A stretch of 64,000 nt of DNA from Spirometra erinaceieuropaei (GCA_902702965.1 CACRXP010000153.1:549408-613407); one strand, 5' to 3'; positions 1 through 12,388 are shown, counted from the stretch's first letter. Notes: generated by a model from the sequence alone, not told the origin. Numbers and translations: made by a program.

Positions 1-345
1 CAACAGCTCAAACGGGCACACATCATCGAGCTCCTAGAACTGTGTCTTAAGACCTTCTTTACATTCAACGGCCAAGTCGACGAGCAAAAGAAGGGGACAC
101 CGATGGGCTCGCCTCTGTCTGGACTAATTGCCGAAGCAGTTTTGCAGAGACTCGAGCAGCAGGTCTTTAGCTCGTACCCCCCGAAGTTCTGGGCCAGATA
201 CGTCGACGACACGTTCGTTGTAATCAAGAGGAGCGAGGTGAAGGCTTTCAAGGCATTGTTGAACTCCATCTTTCCCGATATTCAGTTTACTATGGAAGAG
301 GAAGTCAACAATCAGTTGCCATTCCTGGACGTACAATTTTGCAGC
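1..345 (+). pseudogene. Penelope-like element RT fragment
   Basis: The frame is open from the window edge and encodes part of a reverse transcriptase of the Penelope-like (PLE) class. Visible motifs are LIELLELCLKTFFTFNG, KKGTPMGSPLSG and the catalytic box FWARYVDDTFVVI (Asp-Asp near 200-205), then LPFLDVQF. These are typical PLE palm motifs, and the Y-V-D-D box is intact. Coding similarity stops near 345 where a foldback terminal repeat begins; the frame runs on to a stop at 414 only by chance. The 5' part lies outside the window and the thumb and GIY-YIG domains are missing, so this is a truncated copy. It matches the fragment at 36.1 kb closely in motif order. The class is confident; the subfamily is not assigned. 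Confidence 0.85.
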
Positions 346-440
346 ACGATGATTACTTTAAGACTTTACTTTAGTATTTTTTTTTCGAAACGAAAACGCA
401 TTTCGGAATTTTAGTTGACCTTTCATAAGTAAGCCCACCT
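340..440 (-). repeat. Foldback element, solitary terminal repeat
   Basis: The segment carrying TTCGAAACGAAAACGCATTTC and the following GTTGACCTTTCATAAGTAAG resembles the outer terminal repeat at 61.04-61.13 kb, in the orientation of the right-hand repeat. Only one arm is present. It abuts the broken PLE reading frame, so insertion of, or recombination at, the foldback element may have cut the PLE. Confidence 0.5.
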
Positions 441-1094
441 ACGGTATGCTGCAAACGCCTGTCCGCAGATTGGAAAATTAAAATTGCGCTTAATTTGGTC
501 GTGCATAATAAAAGGCATGTTCGCCGTTTAAATTTCCTTTATTTAACACAGCAAACATATAGACGGGATAACATGACACTTATGAGATTGAGGGCTGTTG
601 CGTGACCACGTAGAAGACGGAGTATGAAATCTCGATACCGAGGCGTTCCATTGATTACTTTTGCTTTCTACTCCTTGCGTATTTGACGGACGTGTAGACC
701 CCCAAAAATATCGTCAACGACTGTAAGGAAACATAAGATGCATATTTCATTTAGAGATATAGATGTCGTTTAGTGTGACCCCTTCAGGCTAGGAAAACAC
801 TTGGTCGTGCGTGGCATACGCATATAAGCAAGTCATATTTGATGTTTACTGTGATAACCACACCTCCTTCCGTCTTGACACTGTTTAAGGAGGGGTACGT
901 GAGACAGATATAGCTCAAATCCTCTACCCAGTGCACCAAAAAATGCGCTATCTCCGTCGATGACCACAATATATAAGGCAACGATGCGACAAATCTCAGT
1001 CAGTTTAACACTTATTATATCTTCCACCGCCACGTACAGAATGCTAGACTAGCACACATTGGCTATTTTTTCAAAATTATTTTAGTTCGGCTAT
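441..1094. other. Non-coding stretch
   Basis: AT-rich with no convincing coding exon; short overlapping antisense frames at 784-1033 have no recognisable motif. It lies between a solitary foldback arm and a complete foldback element. Confidence 0.5.
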
Positions 1095-1124
1095 TCGAGT
1101 CGGTTATGAAGGTCAAAGCCTTAT

Positions 1125-2072
1125 ATTTCCGGCTGCATGTCGGCTGAAATTCTGAAATGCGTTTTTGATTAGGAAGGATGGCCTGAGCGTTTTGGTAATA
1201 CAGGTTATCTTGCAGCATAATCCTTTAATATTTCGCACTAAGCAGGATATCAGCTTTGTATACATTACTTTCCAATCCTCTGTTGAAACCGTCCTCTGCA
1301 AAAATGACTATTTAATTAGCATGTACTTTTTTCACTGATTTTAAATGGTCTTGGGAATTTAAATATATCTTATATAAACCGTCAACAAAAACATGCCTTT
1401 CAACATGTTAATAGAGAATGACGGCATCTTTATATTTAGTACTTGAAGAAGGAGTACAATTACGTTTTAAAGAAGTTATCTAATTACCGAATAATTTAGA
1501 GACCGAACATTTGTTGTATTAGAGCTTATTGATTTCAGTCTACAAGGTGTATTCGTTCAGCTTAATAAAAAACATATATGTTTATATGCCTTTAAAAAGA
1601 TATCATACAGAGTTCATATACTTTTGTAATGGATGCGGACCATGTTGTACATTTCATGAGGAGCTGTGCTTAACGTCCATTTACGATGCTATGCGAATGG
1701 CCATTGTGTGTTCATAAAAAATCGCATAATTGGGAACATTTTAAAAACCCTATTATACTGCTTCCTAGAGCAGAAACTATAAAGAGGGCGTATATTTATA
1801 CTAAACTGCTGAAAGATTGCATGTGTGTTTGGTTTATATAAGATATATTTAAAAGTGTAAGACCACTGAAAATCAATGGGAAAAGTGCATGGAATTTAAG
1901 TAGTCATTTTTACCGAGTATGGTTTCAACAGAAGATTGAAAAGCAGTGTATTAAAAAGCTGATATCCTACTTGGTCCGAAATATCATAGGATTATGACGC
2001 AGGACAATAAGTATTAGAACCGCGCCTAGGTAAATGAAAACGCACTTCACAATTTCAGGCATTATTTCCAGA
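1125..2072. mobile_element. Foldback (long inverted repeat) element, copy A
   Basis: The left arm (about 1130-1400) and the right arm (about 1840-2070) are diverged inverted copies. The left reads GAAATTCTGAAATGCGTTT and the right ends in the matching inverse, AAAACGCACTTCACAATTTC. The internal part resembles that of the copy at 18.6-19.6 kb, including an ACATTTCATGAG/CCATTTCATGAG segment. No transposase frame is visible, so this is a non-autonomous element with arms of roughly 230-270 bp. Target-site duplications could not be defined by eye. Confidence 0.65.
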
Positions 2073-2079
2073 GATCGGT

Positions 2080-3980
2080 CACTCACTGTATGTCTAAGGA
2101 TACCATTGCGGCTAAAGTGCATTTAATGATGTTTAGTGCACGTCTTTACGCAGAAGCGAAAACAAGTGATTTAAATTCTGCGTTAATTTGTATTTCAGCA
2201 TTGGGCAAATCGGTAACAGTCGCATCAGTACAGCTTGGGATAATTCCGGCACGAATAAATTTGTACTTCGCGCAACAATGGGACGTTAGTGTCAGAATAA
2301 AGCAAGGTGCGAATTGAGAAATAATTGAAACGCATTCACTGTGAATAAAATGAAACCTTGGATATCTCTTACGTTATCACAAGAAAAAGAAATATATTTG
2401 CGGCAGACAGGTGATATACTAAGGTGTTTTTAACAGAGCACTGAAAATCGAAATGAACATAAGGACCGGCCAAATGAAAACACGGACATTATCAACTTTA
2501 GGAGTAATGTGTCCCCATCAATGATTTGACCCTGACCTCTGACAGGTAGGCAACAACTTTTAATCGCAAACCACATAAATTTCCACACTAACATAGTATT
2601 GAAAATGAGGAGGGTGAGAAACAGTACTTGAGTGAAAAACGCGATCGAATATATCTATCGAAACGCGCATCAGACTTCGATATATGTGACCTGTTTATGA
2701 CTATTTCAGTATGCATGCGTGTATTAAATTTAACTCTGCTATTTAAGAACTTACCCAGGCCGCCAAAAAAATCAAACCCGCTATCAGAAAGACTGGCCAG
2801 CGTCTCAATATTACATCGAGCGTAACTAGGGGAAGAGAGAACATGCATGTATTTTGCAATGCATATTACAAGGCATAAATGAATATTCTGATGTAAGAAT
2901 GGAAACCGAGCAGAATTTAGCCTACTTGGATAACATAGGCAATTTATCCTCAATGTATTATTCTAGGATTGCGTGCTTGGGACAATCTGAGGAAAACTAT
3001 CATATGAAACTATAGTTACATTGCAAAACGTCATCAAACAGGTAATTTAGCCCCCTATTATGAGCTGGGCAGTCAGTGACACCAGAAGTTGGCCAATCCG
3101 TTATTTTACACTGACGGATCGTCTTCCGTCCATCAACTTACGTTTATGCAACACGTGCATTTTTTTGAAAAAAATAGCATTTCAAAGGGACGATTCAGGT
3201 AGAGGTGTTTGTTATGTTGTTAATGTTGGGCGGATGCCAAACAAAGCCAAGTTGTTGCGTCCAGTTAAGCTTGTACTCATCCTTAGAGAATTGCATATGA
3301 GGTAAATCACATGGCTACTCATCTAATTGCCATTTGTAATCGTTCCGACGTTCATAAAGACTCCAAGCGTAAACGCTTTGTTAAAATCATCTAGCGCGTG
3401 CCTTATAATGTCTTTATAGGTAGATGGAATATGTTTGAAAAGATGGGCTTGGCAGGATAATTGCTACAAAGTTTTGTAATATATTCACGAATTAGACTAT
3501 GCTGTGTGATTGCTTATGAAGACTAATGTTGACTTCTGCAAATCTCAGCAGTTGATTCAGCATTATTCGGGCTTAAAGGGGCTGCGGATAAAGTGAGGTT
3601 TAGAATGCATATTTAAGGTTGATTGCCAATTGATATGATACCTATTTGTGGCAATACTCTGTGGAGAATCCAATCACGAAAACAACTGTGCATAAATTTG
3701 TCAGACCGATAGGGGACGCTGCAAATCCTACCAAAGTATTTTAAATGAAGACGCTGTATTTCTAATGTAGCAATTTTTAACTCCTGAATAAGGGCAATTA
3801 CTCAGTGTCTGTATTCGGACACATATAGAAGCGGATATGTGAATTGCACGTTATTATTCAAACAATACAATGAACGCGCGATCAACAAAACTCAGTATAA
3901 TCGCGAACATCAACCCGTCCAACACTTCCTCCTCCATTTCTTCCCTCTGACTAGACTACCTGTTCATTTGACGTAGCATT
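2080..3980. other. Non-coding stretch
   Basis: No recognisable gene. The overlapping frames at 2588-2953 (-) and 2628-2825 (+) cover each other and show no known motif, so I treat them as chance. The segment ends at a PLE-tail-like tract near 3.9 kb. Confidence 0.45.
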
Positions 3981-3985
3981 CTCTC

Positions 3986-4026
3986 AGTCTCTGAGGATGG
4001 ACTCCTATAGGAGACCTGAAATGATC
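3986..4026 (+). ncRNA. Hammerhead-like motif (degenerate)
   Basis: CTGAGGA (3991-3997) is followed by a hairpin with GGACTCC against GGAGACC (one mismatch, four-base loop), then TGAAATG (4017-4023). The order CTGANGA, hairpin, GAAA is the hammerhead core layout, and GTCTCTG just before it matches the PLE-tail motif at 40.0 kb. The residue before GAAA and the cleavage triplet are not canonical, so activity is doubtful. Probably the remnant of a PLE tail. Confidence 0.35.
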
Positions 4027-4029
4027 ATG

Positions 4030-4830
4030 CGGTCATCTTCTTTATAGATAAGTATATGCCTAATCCTGCTATGCCTGGATGGCTATTTTTTTGCAACGGT
4101 TGGTCGATTTGGGTTTAATCCAAGCTAACTAGCTGTAATACTATAAGCCCGATCACTTAAGCATACTCAACATTATTAGCAAGGAAATGTACACAAGGTG
4201 ATAATGAAATATACTTGTTGGTCCGTATGACGAGCTAGCAGAGACGCGGGGTTGAAGATGAACATGGATGTTGGATGTGTTAATGCCAGTATAAATGGCT
4301 TCCCCAGACGGCGAGCTGTGCGAAAGTTTGGCATCAGAAGAAACATAGTAGTCCGCGAGGGGCTTAACACGCACGTTGGTTGACGTCAAGATTTCAAGAT
4401 TGGAGGTAAAATTCAAAACCCAGGAACTCGTGTAGGTTCGGTTGTGATCGACAAGCGCTGTTATGAGGAAGGAATTAAAATGATCATGACTTGTGTCTTT
4501 GCAGCTCTCTTCATTACATATGCATGAATTACGGGACTAAGTATTCTCACATGCTTTTGGGTTAAATTGTGTTTTTTATTTTGTACCAGCAGGCGAGAAA
4601 ACAAAATATGGGCTCTATTTCTGAATGTGTGTTAGATTTTTATAATAAATGTATTAAGGTATGCTTTATCGTCAAATATAAAATAATAGTCGTTTTTATG
4701 TAATACAATTAGTCTCTAATATTGTCAAACTGTCTAAAAACACAGCGAGCTCAAATTTGCAGGGAACTTTACGTGTGCACAAACCAATAATGAGCCTCAT
4801 TGTATTTGTTTTGCCTTGATTATTATTATT
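4030..4830. other. Non-coding stretch with ATT microsatellite
   Basis: No supported gene. A short ATT run lies at about 4821-4838. Antisense frames at 4153-4416 overlap each other and lack motifs. Confidence 0.45.
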
Positions 4831-4831
4831 A

Positions 4832-5215
4832 TTATTAAGGTGTAGCTATTGTTGACTCATTTTGGAAGAATAACGGCAGTTTAAGACTCTTTTGAAATCC
4901 ACACAGTACGCTTATCTTCATTCCTCCGTCCTGAACAATTTGCAGTTGGCCCATTGGGCAGTAGTGAAGTAAAGGACCCCACTTAACTGCCAGTAGGTTG
5001 TACATGGTGTCATACGAGGATGGCGGTAATGGGGGTTTTATAGGTGGAACAGCATGCCAGACAGTAGAATACGAAGTACAAGAAAGCACAGGAATTATTT
5101 GAGTTTGTGCCGGAAGTCTTGTCCAATCCTTTCCAAGGACAACGGACGATGGCGGGATAATTGAAAAATAACCAGGAGGCAAATTCCAAAAGGAACATAA
5201 TTTTTATAACGATTC
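4832..5215 (-). CDS. Candidate terminal exon, unknown protein
   Basis: A minus-strand frame of about 120 codons ends at a TAA in 4835-4837. Its composition looks protein-like (Pro, Ser and Gly rich, with sensible codon third positions), with segments PPGYFSIIPPSSVVLGKDW and MGQLQIVQDGGMKISVLCGF. It begins after an in-frame TAA with no clear ATG. A splice acceptor would be needed but none is obvious just upstream, although the tract before it is T-rich. I recognise no domain. It could be the last exon of a host gene, a fragment of an unknown element, or chance. Confidence 0.28.
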
Positions 5216-6055
5216 GAGTTCGCGTATACTAATTTTCGTCATAAGAGATGGAACGGTTTGCAAAATGATTTCAACATAAAGCCCCATATGGCACAATTCC
5301 CGATCCACCGACTGTTACGTTTGGTCACGTACCTTACCGTCGCCGTCACCTATTTCATTTCAACGACCAGCGTTTTAACGGCACGGATGGCAGATTCTAT
5401 ATGACCGCATAACGGCAAACAACGTAGTATAAAAATAAGCAGTGCCGATTTGCCAGAGTGCACCTAATCATGGCACTTGCTTGAAGATTTGTAGACGTAT
5501 TCCGCGGAAGCGTTGTGTTTGTCAGGCATTGTCCGAGTGCGCAGACTGGGGGTTTCAGCGCTCCTTTACTTCTCAGACAGTTTCGACCGAGCGGCCTCTT
5601 GCTCTATCTGTACTACGCTACATGCGCGATAAAACTTGCTTCCTTGTCAATAAACACCTCGTACACCTTGTGAACGGATTAAGCCAGTGAATCCTATATG
5701 ATTGCCTATGCATTCAAAAAGCAAGGTAGATAAAGTTTTTTTTGCTCCAGCGATTGCAACTCCTTCTCTCACATATTGCAAGTGTGTCTGAGAAATGAGA
5801 AATAACCTGCATGCAAGGATTTTGTAATTGTATGCTTAGATAAATAAAATAAATGTTTTCCTGGTTCTTGATATGCTGCTCATTGATCGATTGTTGGATA
5901 GACGGTCAGAACCAATCCAAATCTTTTTTTGAATTTTTCTAATCGTTTCCAATCCATACCTTGTTCAAGACTAAAATGGGCTACTTTCACGGTCCAGAAG
6001 AAAATATGTTTACGAAAACTCTTCACTTTTACGCCAGTTGCCTTGAGTCGGATTT
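5216..6055. other. Non-coding stretch
   Basis: No gene recognised. Short frames at 5442-5690 and 5929-6114 lack motifs. Confidence 0.45.
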
Positions 6056-6255
6056 TGCAGCCATTAGATAATCAACATCGATATTATCATAAATCGTTTT
6101 TAAATTATTTTTAAAGAAGGCATAACTATTAAAATTACATAATGGCAAGCTAAAAACCTCCCGAAAACGTACGCATAATTTTCGGACATCCGCGCATAAT
6201 GTAGATAACAACGAAGATATACAAGGTGCGGAACATATTGGGCTGAGAGAACACT
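6055..6255 (-). repeat. Interspersed repeat, copy 1 (inverted)
   Basis: The reverse complement matches 10540-10700 on the plus strand. Shared blocks include GCGCGGATGTCCGAAAATTAT (here) against GCGCGGAGGTCCGAAAGTTAT (there), and both copies yield the similar spurious peptide VRKL. The shared peptide arises from a DNA repeat, not from a gene. Confidence 0.55.
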
Positions 6256-7430
6256 GTTGGTGGGAGGAAGCTGCAAGTATTGATATAAGTGTCAATGAAC
6301 ACGCAAAACTACAATCGTCGTTCATTTAAATCTGTGATGATTGGTTCCCTACTCTCAGGCTGGAGACCCTCCAATTCCTGATCGTGGTTTTGCACGTGGC
6401 ACTTAACAACAAATATAAAGTCCGTGGACTTGCATCTAACGCCCACACCAACAGCCTCCTCTTAAGACCAAAGATCTAAGCGTACAGAGAATTACTCACT
6501 GGAACACTCCAATAAAATAACTGTGAATTTAGGGGAGGAATTGCCTTGGTGGCGAGAACTGATAAGGATTCTTACGAAATATCAAAACTACTCAGGGTAG
6601 GTAAATGTCCTTTTCATTTTATCCCTGCCACTGTATTTGAGGATTGGTTTGAGCTAGGATCCGACACGCCAGGCGAATAAAGCTCTTGTTACAACTATCT
6701 CATCTGCTTCTTATCAACTAATTCCTGGGACTTGCACTTTCGCTTGTATCGGCAAATCTAAAGTCGTTTATACGAGAGTGAATATGCGATGGGAGGCTAC
6801 AGTCAGCCGCATGTCGTGATGAATGGTTTTCGACACGATAGTAAACAATTTATATTTACGGTGTAAGTTGCATTGAATGTAATAAAACTGCTTGCATCTA
6901 ACTTAACACGGTTAAGTGCGAATAGGTAAGACTGAAAAGAAGAGTTCAGTTTCCAAAACGCAAACACCAATACAGACACTAACGGCAATGCGGACTGCAG
7001 GTCAGTGAAAGTATGCACAGCTTCCTTGACAATGGGTGCGATATTGCCAGTCCTTGTGATATTGAAAATAACAAAGCTAAATCTAGTATGCACATACCTG
7101 ATTCGTAAGAACGCTTCTTCATGATGAAGACAACTTAACTGTTCGTGCACATTAGACATTATACTGGAGCCTTTGGTTATAATTCCTACTGTGTTATAAG
7201 CTGATGGCGGTAATAATCTATGCATGAATACTGGCAGCACGCGCACAACGGAAAAAACAAATGCGAAATTGTTGCTATTCATATATGCGTAAATAGTCGA
7301 CTTCAAGATATCATACTGCGTTAATCATATCACAAAGAAGACACAGATGAGGAGAAGGCGAGTTCATGAGTCAAATTACATTTTTCTTAGAGTTTCAGAC
7401 TCTCACTATCGTCATCAAAGTTCCTTGATG
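6256..7430. other. No supported gene; long antisense frame at 6803-7306
   Basis: The minus strand carries a 167-codon open frame at 6803-7306 with no recognisable domain. A few frames of this length are expected by chance in 64 kb of AT-rich DNA. It shows no splice or promoter support, so I do not call a gene. Confidence 0.4.
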
Positions 7431-7453
7431 GCTGCTGCTGCTGCTGCTGCTGC
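7431..7453. repeat. (GCT)n microsatellite
   Basis: Seven to eight perfect GCT units. No surrounding open frame supports a translated homopolymer. Confidence 0.9.
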
Positions 7454-9350
7454 ATCTGCTGGTCCCGACGCCTACGTCGTAATTTAGCTGTGCACAGAGC
7501 GCGAGCCCTGAAGTTCTTATTTGTTGCATATAGACTTTGTATATAATCTTACTCATGGAGCACAAATACGGTGACAGATAGGACAATTCCAGAATTTGTA
7601 AATGCTGAGATCCGCGTCGCTCGCTCAGTGTCTTCTAGTGGATGTCAGTATTATGGATAGATTTTTTGTGCAAGCAATATTGTCAGGCAAAGCGTTTATA
7701 CATTTGAGCGGATATAGACGCTAGTCTTTTTGCGGACGATTTTCTAAATTTACAAACGTACTAAATTTAATTTGTCGGTTTTTACAGAAGATTAGTGAAT
7801 TTCGCGAGTTTTAATAAACTACACATTTTAAATTCGAAAATTCGCAGTTTTGTGATCAAAAGCATGACAACGTAATAGCGAGCACTGATTTTATGAATCG
7901 ACAGCAGTATGTAATATTGGTTTTTAAAGTCAGACTTGTAAACATGGGCGGCCTCATACTTAAAACCGCAGCAACAGTCCCCACCGGCGACTTCTTAACT
8001 TAGCATGCTAACATTGCCCTGCATTTCACAAAACCGTCAATGGTGACCGTCAGAATAACCATAATCACTTGGCCATTTTACATTTATTACACATGGAAGT
8101 ATGCATTTTGCGGTGCAACTAATTTTTATACCTAATTCAGAAACGTGATGAGCAACGCATAACGCGTTTACTTGATTTTTAGTATTTGCATGACAATTAT
8201 TCTGCGTATTCTTAATCGTAGTACTGGTACTGCGAGCAAACAAAATTGAAAAAACGGCTGTCGACGATCTTCATTATCCTGGCGGCGGCCCTTTCATATG
8301 GATATACTGAAACAGGGCTCGAACATGTGCCGACCATTTTTCACAATTTTCCCAATGAAATACCAGGTGGAAATATTCTAAGCGACAAAAGGAATGTCCG
8401 GGACGCAATATGCAAACAAACGAAATGCGTCCCGTTTAATGTGACCTTTTTAATTTAGTCGCCACGTTTCGTGAATTGCTTCGACTGGTGCATTGAGTTG
8501 GCTCTTGGGAGCCGTTAGCATGATTCCATTAAAGTCATTAAAGTCAGCAAGTTTAACTAAAGGGACATTTCGCATGTACTCACTTGTCATTAAAGATGCA
8601 TCCGTCTATCTACACAGTTTCGACCAAAAGTCGCAATTTTTGTGCTTTTACCTCATCTTACTAGACAGTTGCCAGATTGCACCTCTATACTACTCTAACA
8701 ATATAGACATACGCATCAATGTACGAGCAACAAGATCGTCGAATATTGCCCTTCTTCTAACAGCGTAATTCTTCTGTAAATTGAACATAAGCAATAAGCT
8801 TTTTCCGTCTATTCGTAATAATTAATTTTGCCATGCGAAATCAACGATTTATTTATTGATTGACTGGTAATACTTTTGGCTAATATTGGTAGCTGAGAAA
8901 ATAATACTGTAAAAGTCGGCAAACTACATTCCAACTGTCATTCTACCTGAGGATTATTACTCTTTTTCTCAAAATGAACACCTGGATGTAGAGGGGGAAA
9001 TAGTAGGACCTCAAGTCAAAGCGGACAGTTCAAAAACGTCAAACATCAATGCGACTGATTAAATGTAAGATGTACAGTAAGACGTCCATAAAAATCCGGA
9101 TAAGTAAACAAGAATAGGAAGGATGTCGGCCGAAAATCATGTTGTGAGTCTTGCACTTCAATTGTAATGCCAAGTATGATAGTCAGTCAACCGGCCGGAG
9201 TTTTTGCAAATTTTTCAATATGGTTGCAAACGAAGTGACTGTAGTTTTGCGTTTTTAAATTATCTGGGGTGTGTTTGAAAAAAGCAGGCAGGATTATCAG
9301 GAAAGTAATGCATTTTGTAAGGTCACATGCTGACTGACTGTTCAATAACG
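7454..9350. other. Mostly non-coding; weak signal-like frame at 8246-8458
   Basis: No gene is supported. One frame (8246-8458, +) starts at TTG, not ATG, with a hydrophobic stretch STIFIILAAALSYG resembling a signal peptide, and ends after 70 codons. Without an ATG or splice evidence it may be chance or a dead exon. Confidence 0.4.
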
Positions 9351-9354
9351 AGTG

Positions 9355-9640
9355 AACTTTAATAGAATTAGTAGGTGTAGTCGTAAACATACTGATTTGC
9401 GTTCATTAAGAGAACGTTCCTTTCATGATATGCTTTTGTGGTTTCGTCTGCTACTGGGGTACAAGTAATTTCAAATCATCCTTAAAATTAAAGCGGATAC
9501 ATGCCAATTTTCAGTATTTTAAAGGCGTTACGCATGTAGATTAGGTGCGTAATTTATGTTAATTAAGACCTCCGAAATAAGATTTGTCTTTAAACCCTTG
9601 CAGACTTTGCGGGTTCTTGGACATTCTTTAGCATTAAAAT
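9355..9640 (+). repeat. Direct repeat, left copy
   Basis: Homologous to 10763-11040. Shared blocks include TTTGCGTTCATT(A)AGAGAAC, TTTCATGA..T.CTTTTG and GCAGACTTTGCGGGTTCTTGG. The two copies are about 1.4 kb apart in the same orientation and bracket a decayed Tc1-like transposase fragment. Confidence 0.65.
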
Positions 9641-9800
9641 GAGCGGAAAAACTTTTTAAAAGAGTACACTGGGCCGACGACAACATTCAGGAATTGTTGA
9701 CTGTTAGTGGTTTAAATGGCGATTAAATTCGGATAGCGGCCATTGTGGCGGTCGACTACGGAAACCATCAACAGCAAGGTGTTCGTCACCATTGTGAGAG

Positions 9801-10247
9801 GTGTTTTCGATTACAACCACATCCACCGACGCCGAATGGACACCCAAATTTTACACAACAATCCACCTGTCCAGCGTTTTAAAGACGTATGAATATAATA
9901 ACGCATTTAACCGCAATCTGAACTTTTGGACAACAGCCAGCCTAACCGCATGTGGACTTTCGTCGACTTTCAGCACTGCCAACAATCCCGATCTCAATCC
10001 CATCGAGATCCTTTTCGTAATTATCAAAGGCTGTCCATGCATGCACAACCTTATTCTGGACAATCACATTGAAAAGGTCACTGTAGACAGCCTGAAAGTC
10101 TCCACGCCTGAAAGACTTACAGCCGTGTTTGATGCAAATGGACAATCGATAAAGTACGGATTGTTTGAAGTTTTTATTAGTTTTCTTTATTTTGACCATT
10201 TCATGCGTTCGTCTTCATTTTGCTATTTTAAATTTAGCATAATTTAA
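9801..10247 (+). pseudogene. Tc1/mariner transposase C-terminal remnant
   Basis: The open frame contains NNPDLNPIEILFVIIK, which corresponds to the SPDLNPIE-LW-IK block holding the last catalytic acidic residue of Tc1-type DDE transposases. Near its end, PERLTAVFDANGQSIKYG resembles the family ending PRRL-AVI-AKGG-TKY. The N-terminal helix-turn-helix DNA-binding domain and the first two catalytic aspartates are not readable upstream, and the middle region is scrambled. Residues after the KYG motif are spurious. It sits between two direct repeats (9355-9640 and 10763-11040) that may belong to the same or a nesting element. A dead transposon fossil. Confidence 0.6.
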
Positions 10248-10539
10248 CCGACCTGTAACATGCCCATTTTCTGGAATTTTAATTTTGCAGTGACAATTAA
10301 TCATTTTTCGTTCTTAAATAATAATTTATAACCCCAACTATGTGTTCGTTTTTAAAAAGTGTCTTTTTAATGCCTTAGGGTTTTAGGGAACGCATATTGG
10401 TGGATTTCGCGTTATAGAGATTTCCTTGTGTTACCTCGTGACATTTTATGATTTAGCTTACCTACTCTGGTTCCAACGAAAGCAGTTTAATATCTATCCC
10501 AGCCTCTCCCTCCGTCAAGAGTGTTCTATCAACCCAGGA

Positions 10540-10700
10540 TGCTTTTCACCCTGTATACCTTTCTCGTCATGTACATTCTGCGCGGAGGTCCGAAAGTTAT
10601 ACGTATATCTTCGGTACTTGTTGGCCTTCCGTTGCATACCCTTAGAAAAAGTGCTCAATTTTGGAAATACGTTAATAACTATGATAGTTTATTTAATGAT
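10540..10700 (+). repeat. Interspersed repeat, copy 2
   Basis: Homologous to the reverse complement of 6055-6255. It overlaps a 154-codon open frame (10426-10890), which is therefore read as repeat DNA rather than a gene. Confidence 0.55.
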
Positions 10701-10762
10701 CCTCAAAAGTCAGAAAAAAATACCCGAGAGTCATATGCTAGCACACCGGTCAACGATGGGGG

Positions 10763-11040
10763 AATTGAGTAGACTAAGTAGGTTTAGTCGTAAATATACA
10801 ATTTTGCGTTCATTTAGAGAACCTTTTTTTCATGACATTTTTTGCGGTTTTGTCTGGTTGTGCGGTAAAATGATTTCAGGGCATCCTTAAAATAAAGCAA
10901 ATTTATTTCGAATGTCACCCTTATTAAAGGGTTAAGCATAGTGTTGTAATGTATTGTGTGTGTTTATTGAGTCATTCAAATTAAACTTGTAGTGAAAACA
11001 CTTGCAGACTTTGCGGGTTCTTGGAACTTCTTTAGGCTGA
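10763..11040 (+). repeat. Direct repeat, right copy
   Basis: Same family as 9355-9640; ends with the shared block GCAGACTTTGCGGGTTCTTGG near 11005-11025. Confidence 0.65.
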
Positions 11041-12110
11041 CAATTAACCTACTTATAATATCTGTAGACCCACCGAAACAGAAAACGCTATCACTTAAAA
11101 AATGAAACCTACAATGAACGCCGGCAACTAGTACACTCGAACTCAAAGCAAAACTGTCTTTAGTATTTTGCTTAATTGCAATGTGCTTTAACAATTTATG
11201 TCGCTGGTAAATGTCGACGTACTTGGCAATTTACCAAAATAAAATCAAACTCATTATACAATATAAGGTCTGTTTTTCGCTTTCTTGTCGATAAGGGACT
11301 CCCCCAAATATTTGCCATCATTTCATCACAGACAAACGTAAAACAATTTCGCTTAAATTTCTCAAATCTTACTAATGTGTAAAAAATCTATTTTTTAGAT
11401 TTTTACTTTTTCGTATGATACCCATCTCAGTATTAGACGTGCCGACCGCCGTCATAGAACATGCGTTCTTTGAGTTAAAATACGCCGACTTAACGTGCAA
11501 CTCTTTCATGATTTCATAAATAAGTATAAATAGGAAAGCTGATTTGACCACATAATAGGAAATTTCATGGTAAAGTCATACAGGCGATCGTAAAGGGCAG
11601 CAGTTTCGATGAGATGGCAATTTAAGTTCGCGATGCCTACAATTATGTTTTAAGGAAATTTCTGCAAATGCAGGCAGACGTCCACTATTTCGCTTGTTAA
11701 AAGAAGACGCTTGTGACTAACTCCACTGCAGGCCTTAAGGTCGGGTGAAAGTCTGGTGCGCAGAATGGTTTACAAGGTTATTAAAATAAGTCTTGAAGCT
11801 GGCAGCGTTTTAAACTCTCAGCGATGGGGCTTTATTACTATGGAATGGCAAACCGTGTAAGCAAGTGTCTGCGTTTGGAACTCAAATGTCTACATGCCGC
11901 AAATAAATATAAGAAAAGAACCGCCAAATATGAAGCAGCTCTATGCCATCTGACAGAACTGTGCACATAGTAATTTCTCTTCCAGAGAAACGTGACCAAC
12001 GACAAATAGCTACAGATGAATCGGAACTGACAATCTGGAGAAATAAAAGCAAATGGACATGCCCAATTAATTCTTCCGCAAGTTAATTCTCCGTCACACC
12101 GAACACTCAC
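11041..12110. other. Non-coding, probable decayed transposon body
   Basis: No intact frame. Around 11760-12100 the plus strand may hold scrambled upstream parts of the transposase whose tail is readable at 12116-12388, but I cannot align it with confidence. Confidence 0.4.
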
Positions 12111-12115
12111 GACCA

Positions 12116-12388
12116 GAACGGTGGATCGGACATGCATTTGATGGAGACAGTGTGATACCGAAATATTCCCTGCGCTCACCTGACTTGACGCCGTCTGATT
12201 TCCATCTGCGGGATTTTGTGAAAGAACAGGTTTTGTATTTTACAGTTTGACTCAGGAAACAAATCGCTGAGCCTTTGAAGGCTGTTACATAGAAATTACT
12301 GTTGCGACCGTGGCAGAACGCGACTACTGACTTAATGAGGTTTGCGTCACAAGCAACACATGCATTGGACGTTCGTAATTATTTCTGA
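12116..12388 (+). pseudogene. Mariner-type transposase C-terminal remnant
   Basis: A single frame of 91 codons with two internal stops (TGA and TAG) reads ERWIGHAF..., then LRSPDLTPSDFHL and DFVKEQV, and ends at a TGA. The RWIG, SPDLTP-DF-LW and F-KD-V blocks are the signature of the C-terminal half of mariner-like transposases of the RSPDLTPLDFFLWG type, including the last catalytic Asp. Trp of the LWG motif is replaced by Arg. Upstream domains are not recoverable. A dead fragment of a different family from the Tc1 remnant at 9.8 kb. Confidence 0.65.

Noticed and set aside
6803..7306. A 167-codon minus-strand open frame, the longest outside elements in the first 20 kb
   Set aside because: No domain, no splice or promoter support, and composition typical of AT-rich chance frames; about one such frame is expected in a window this size.
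8246..8458. Signal-peptide-like frame (STIFIILAAALSYG)
   Set aside because: Starts at TTG with no ATG and shows no link to another exon; kept only as a note.
10426..10890. A 154-codon plus-strand frame with a peptide similar to one at 6029-6325 (minus)
   Set aside because: The peptide similarity comes from an interspersed DNA repeat present in both places and extends across stops, so it is not a conserved protein.
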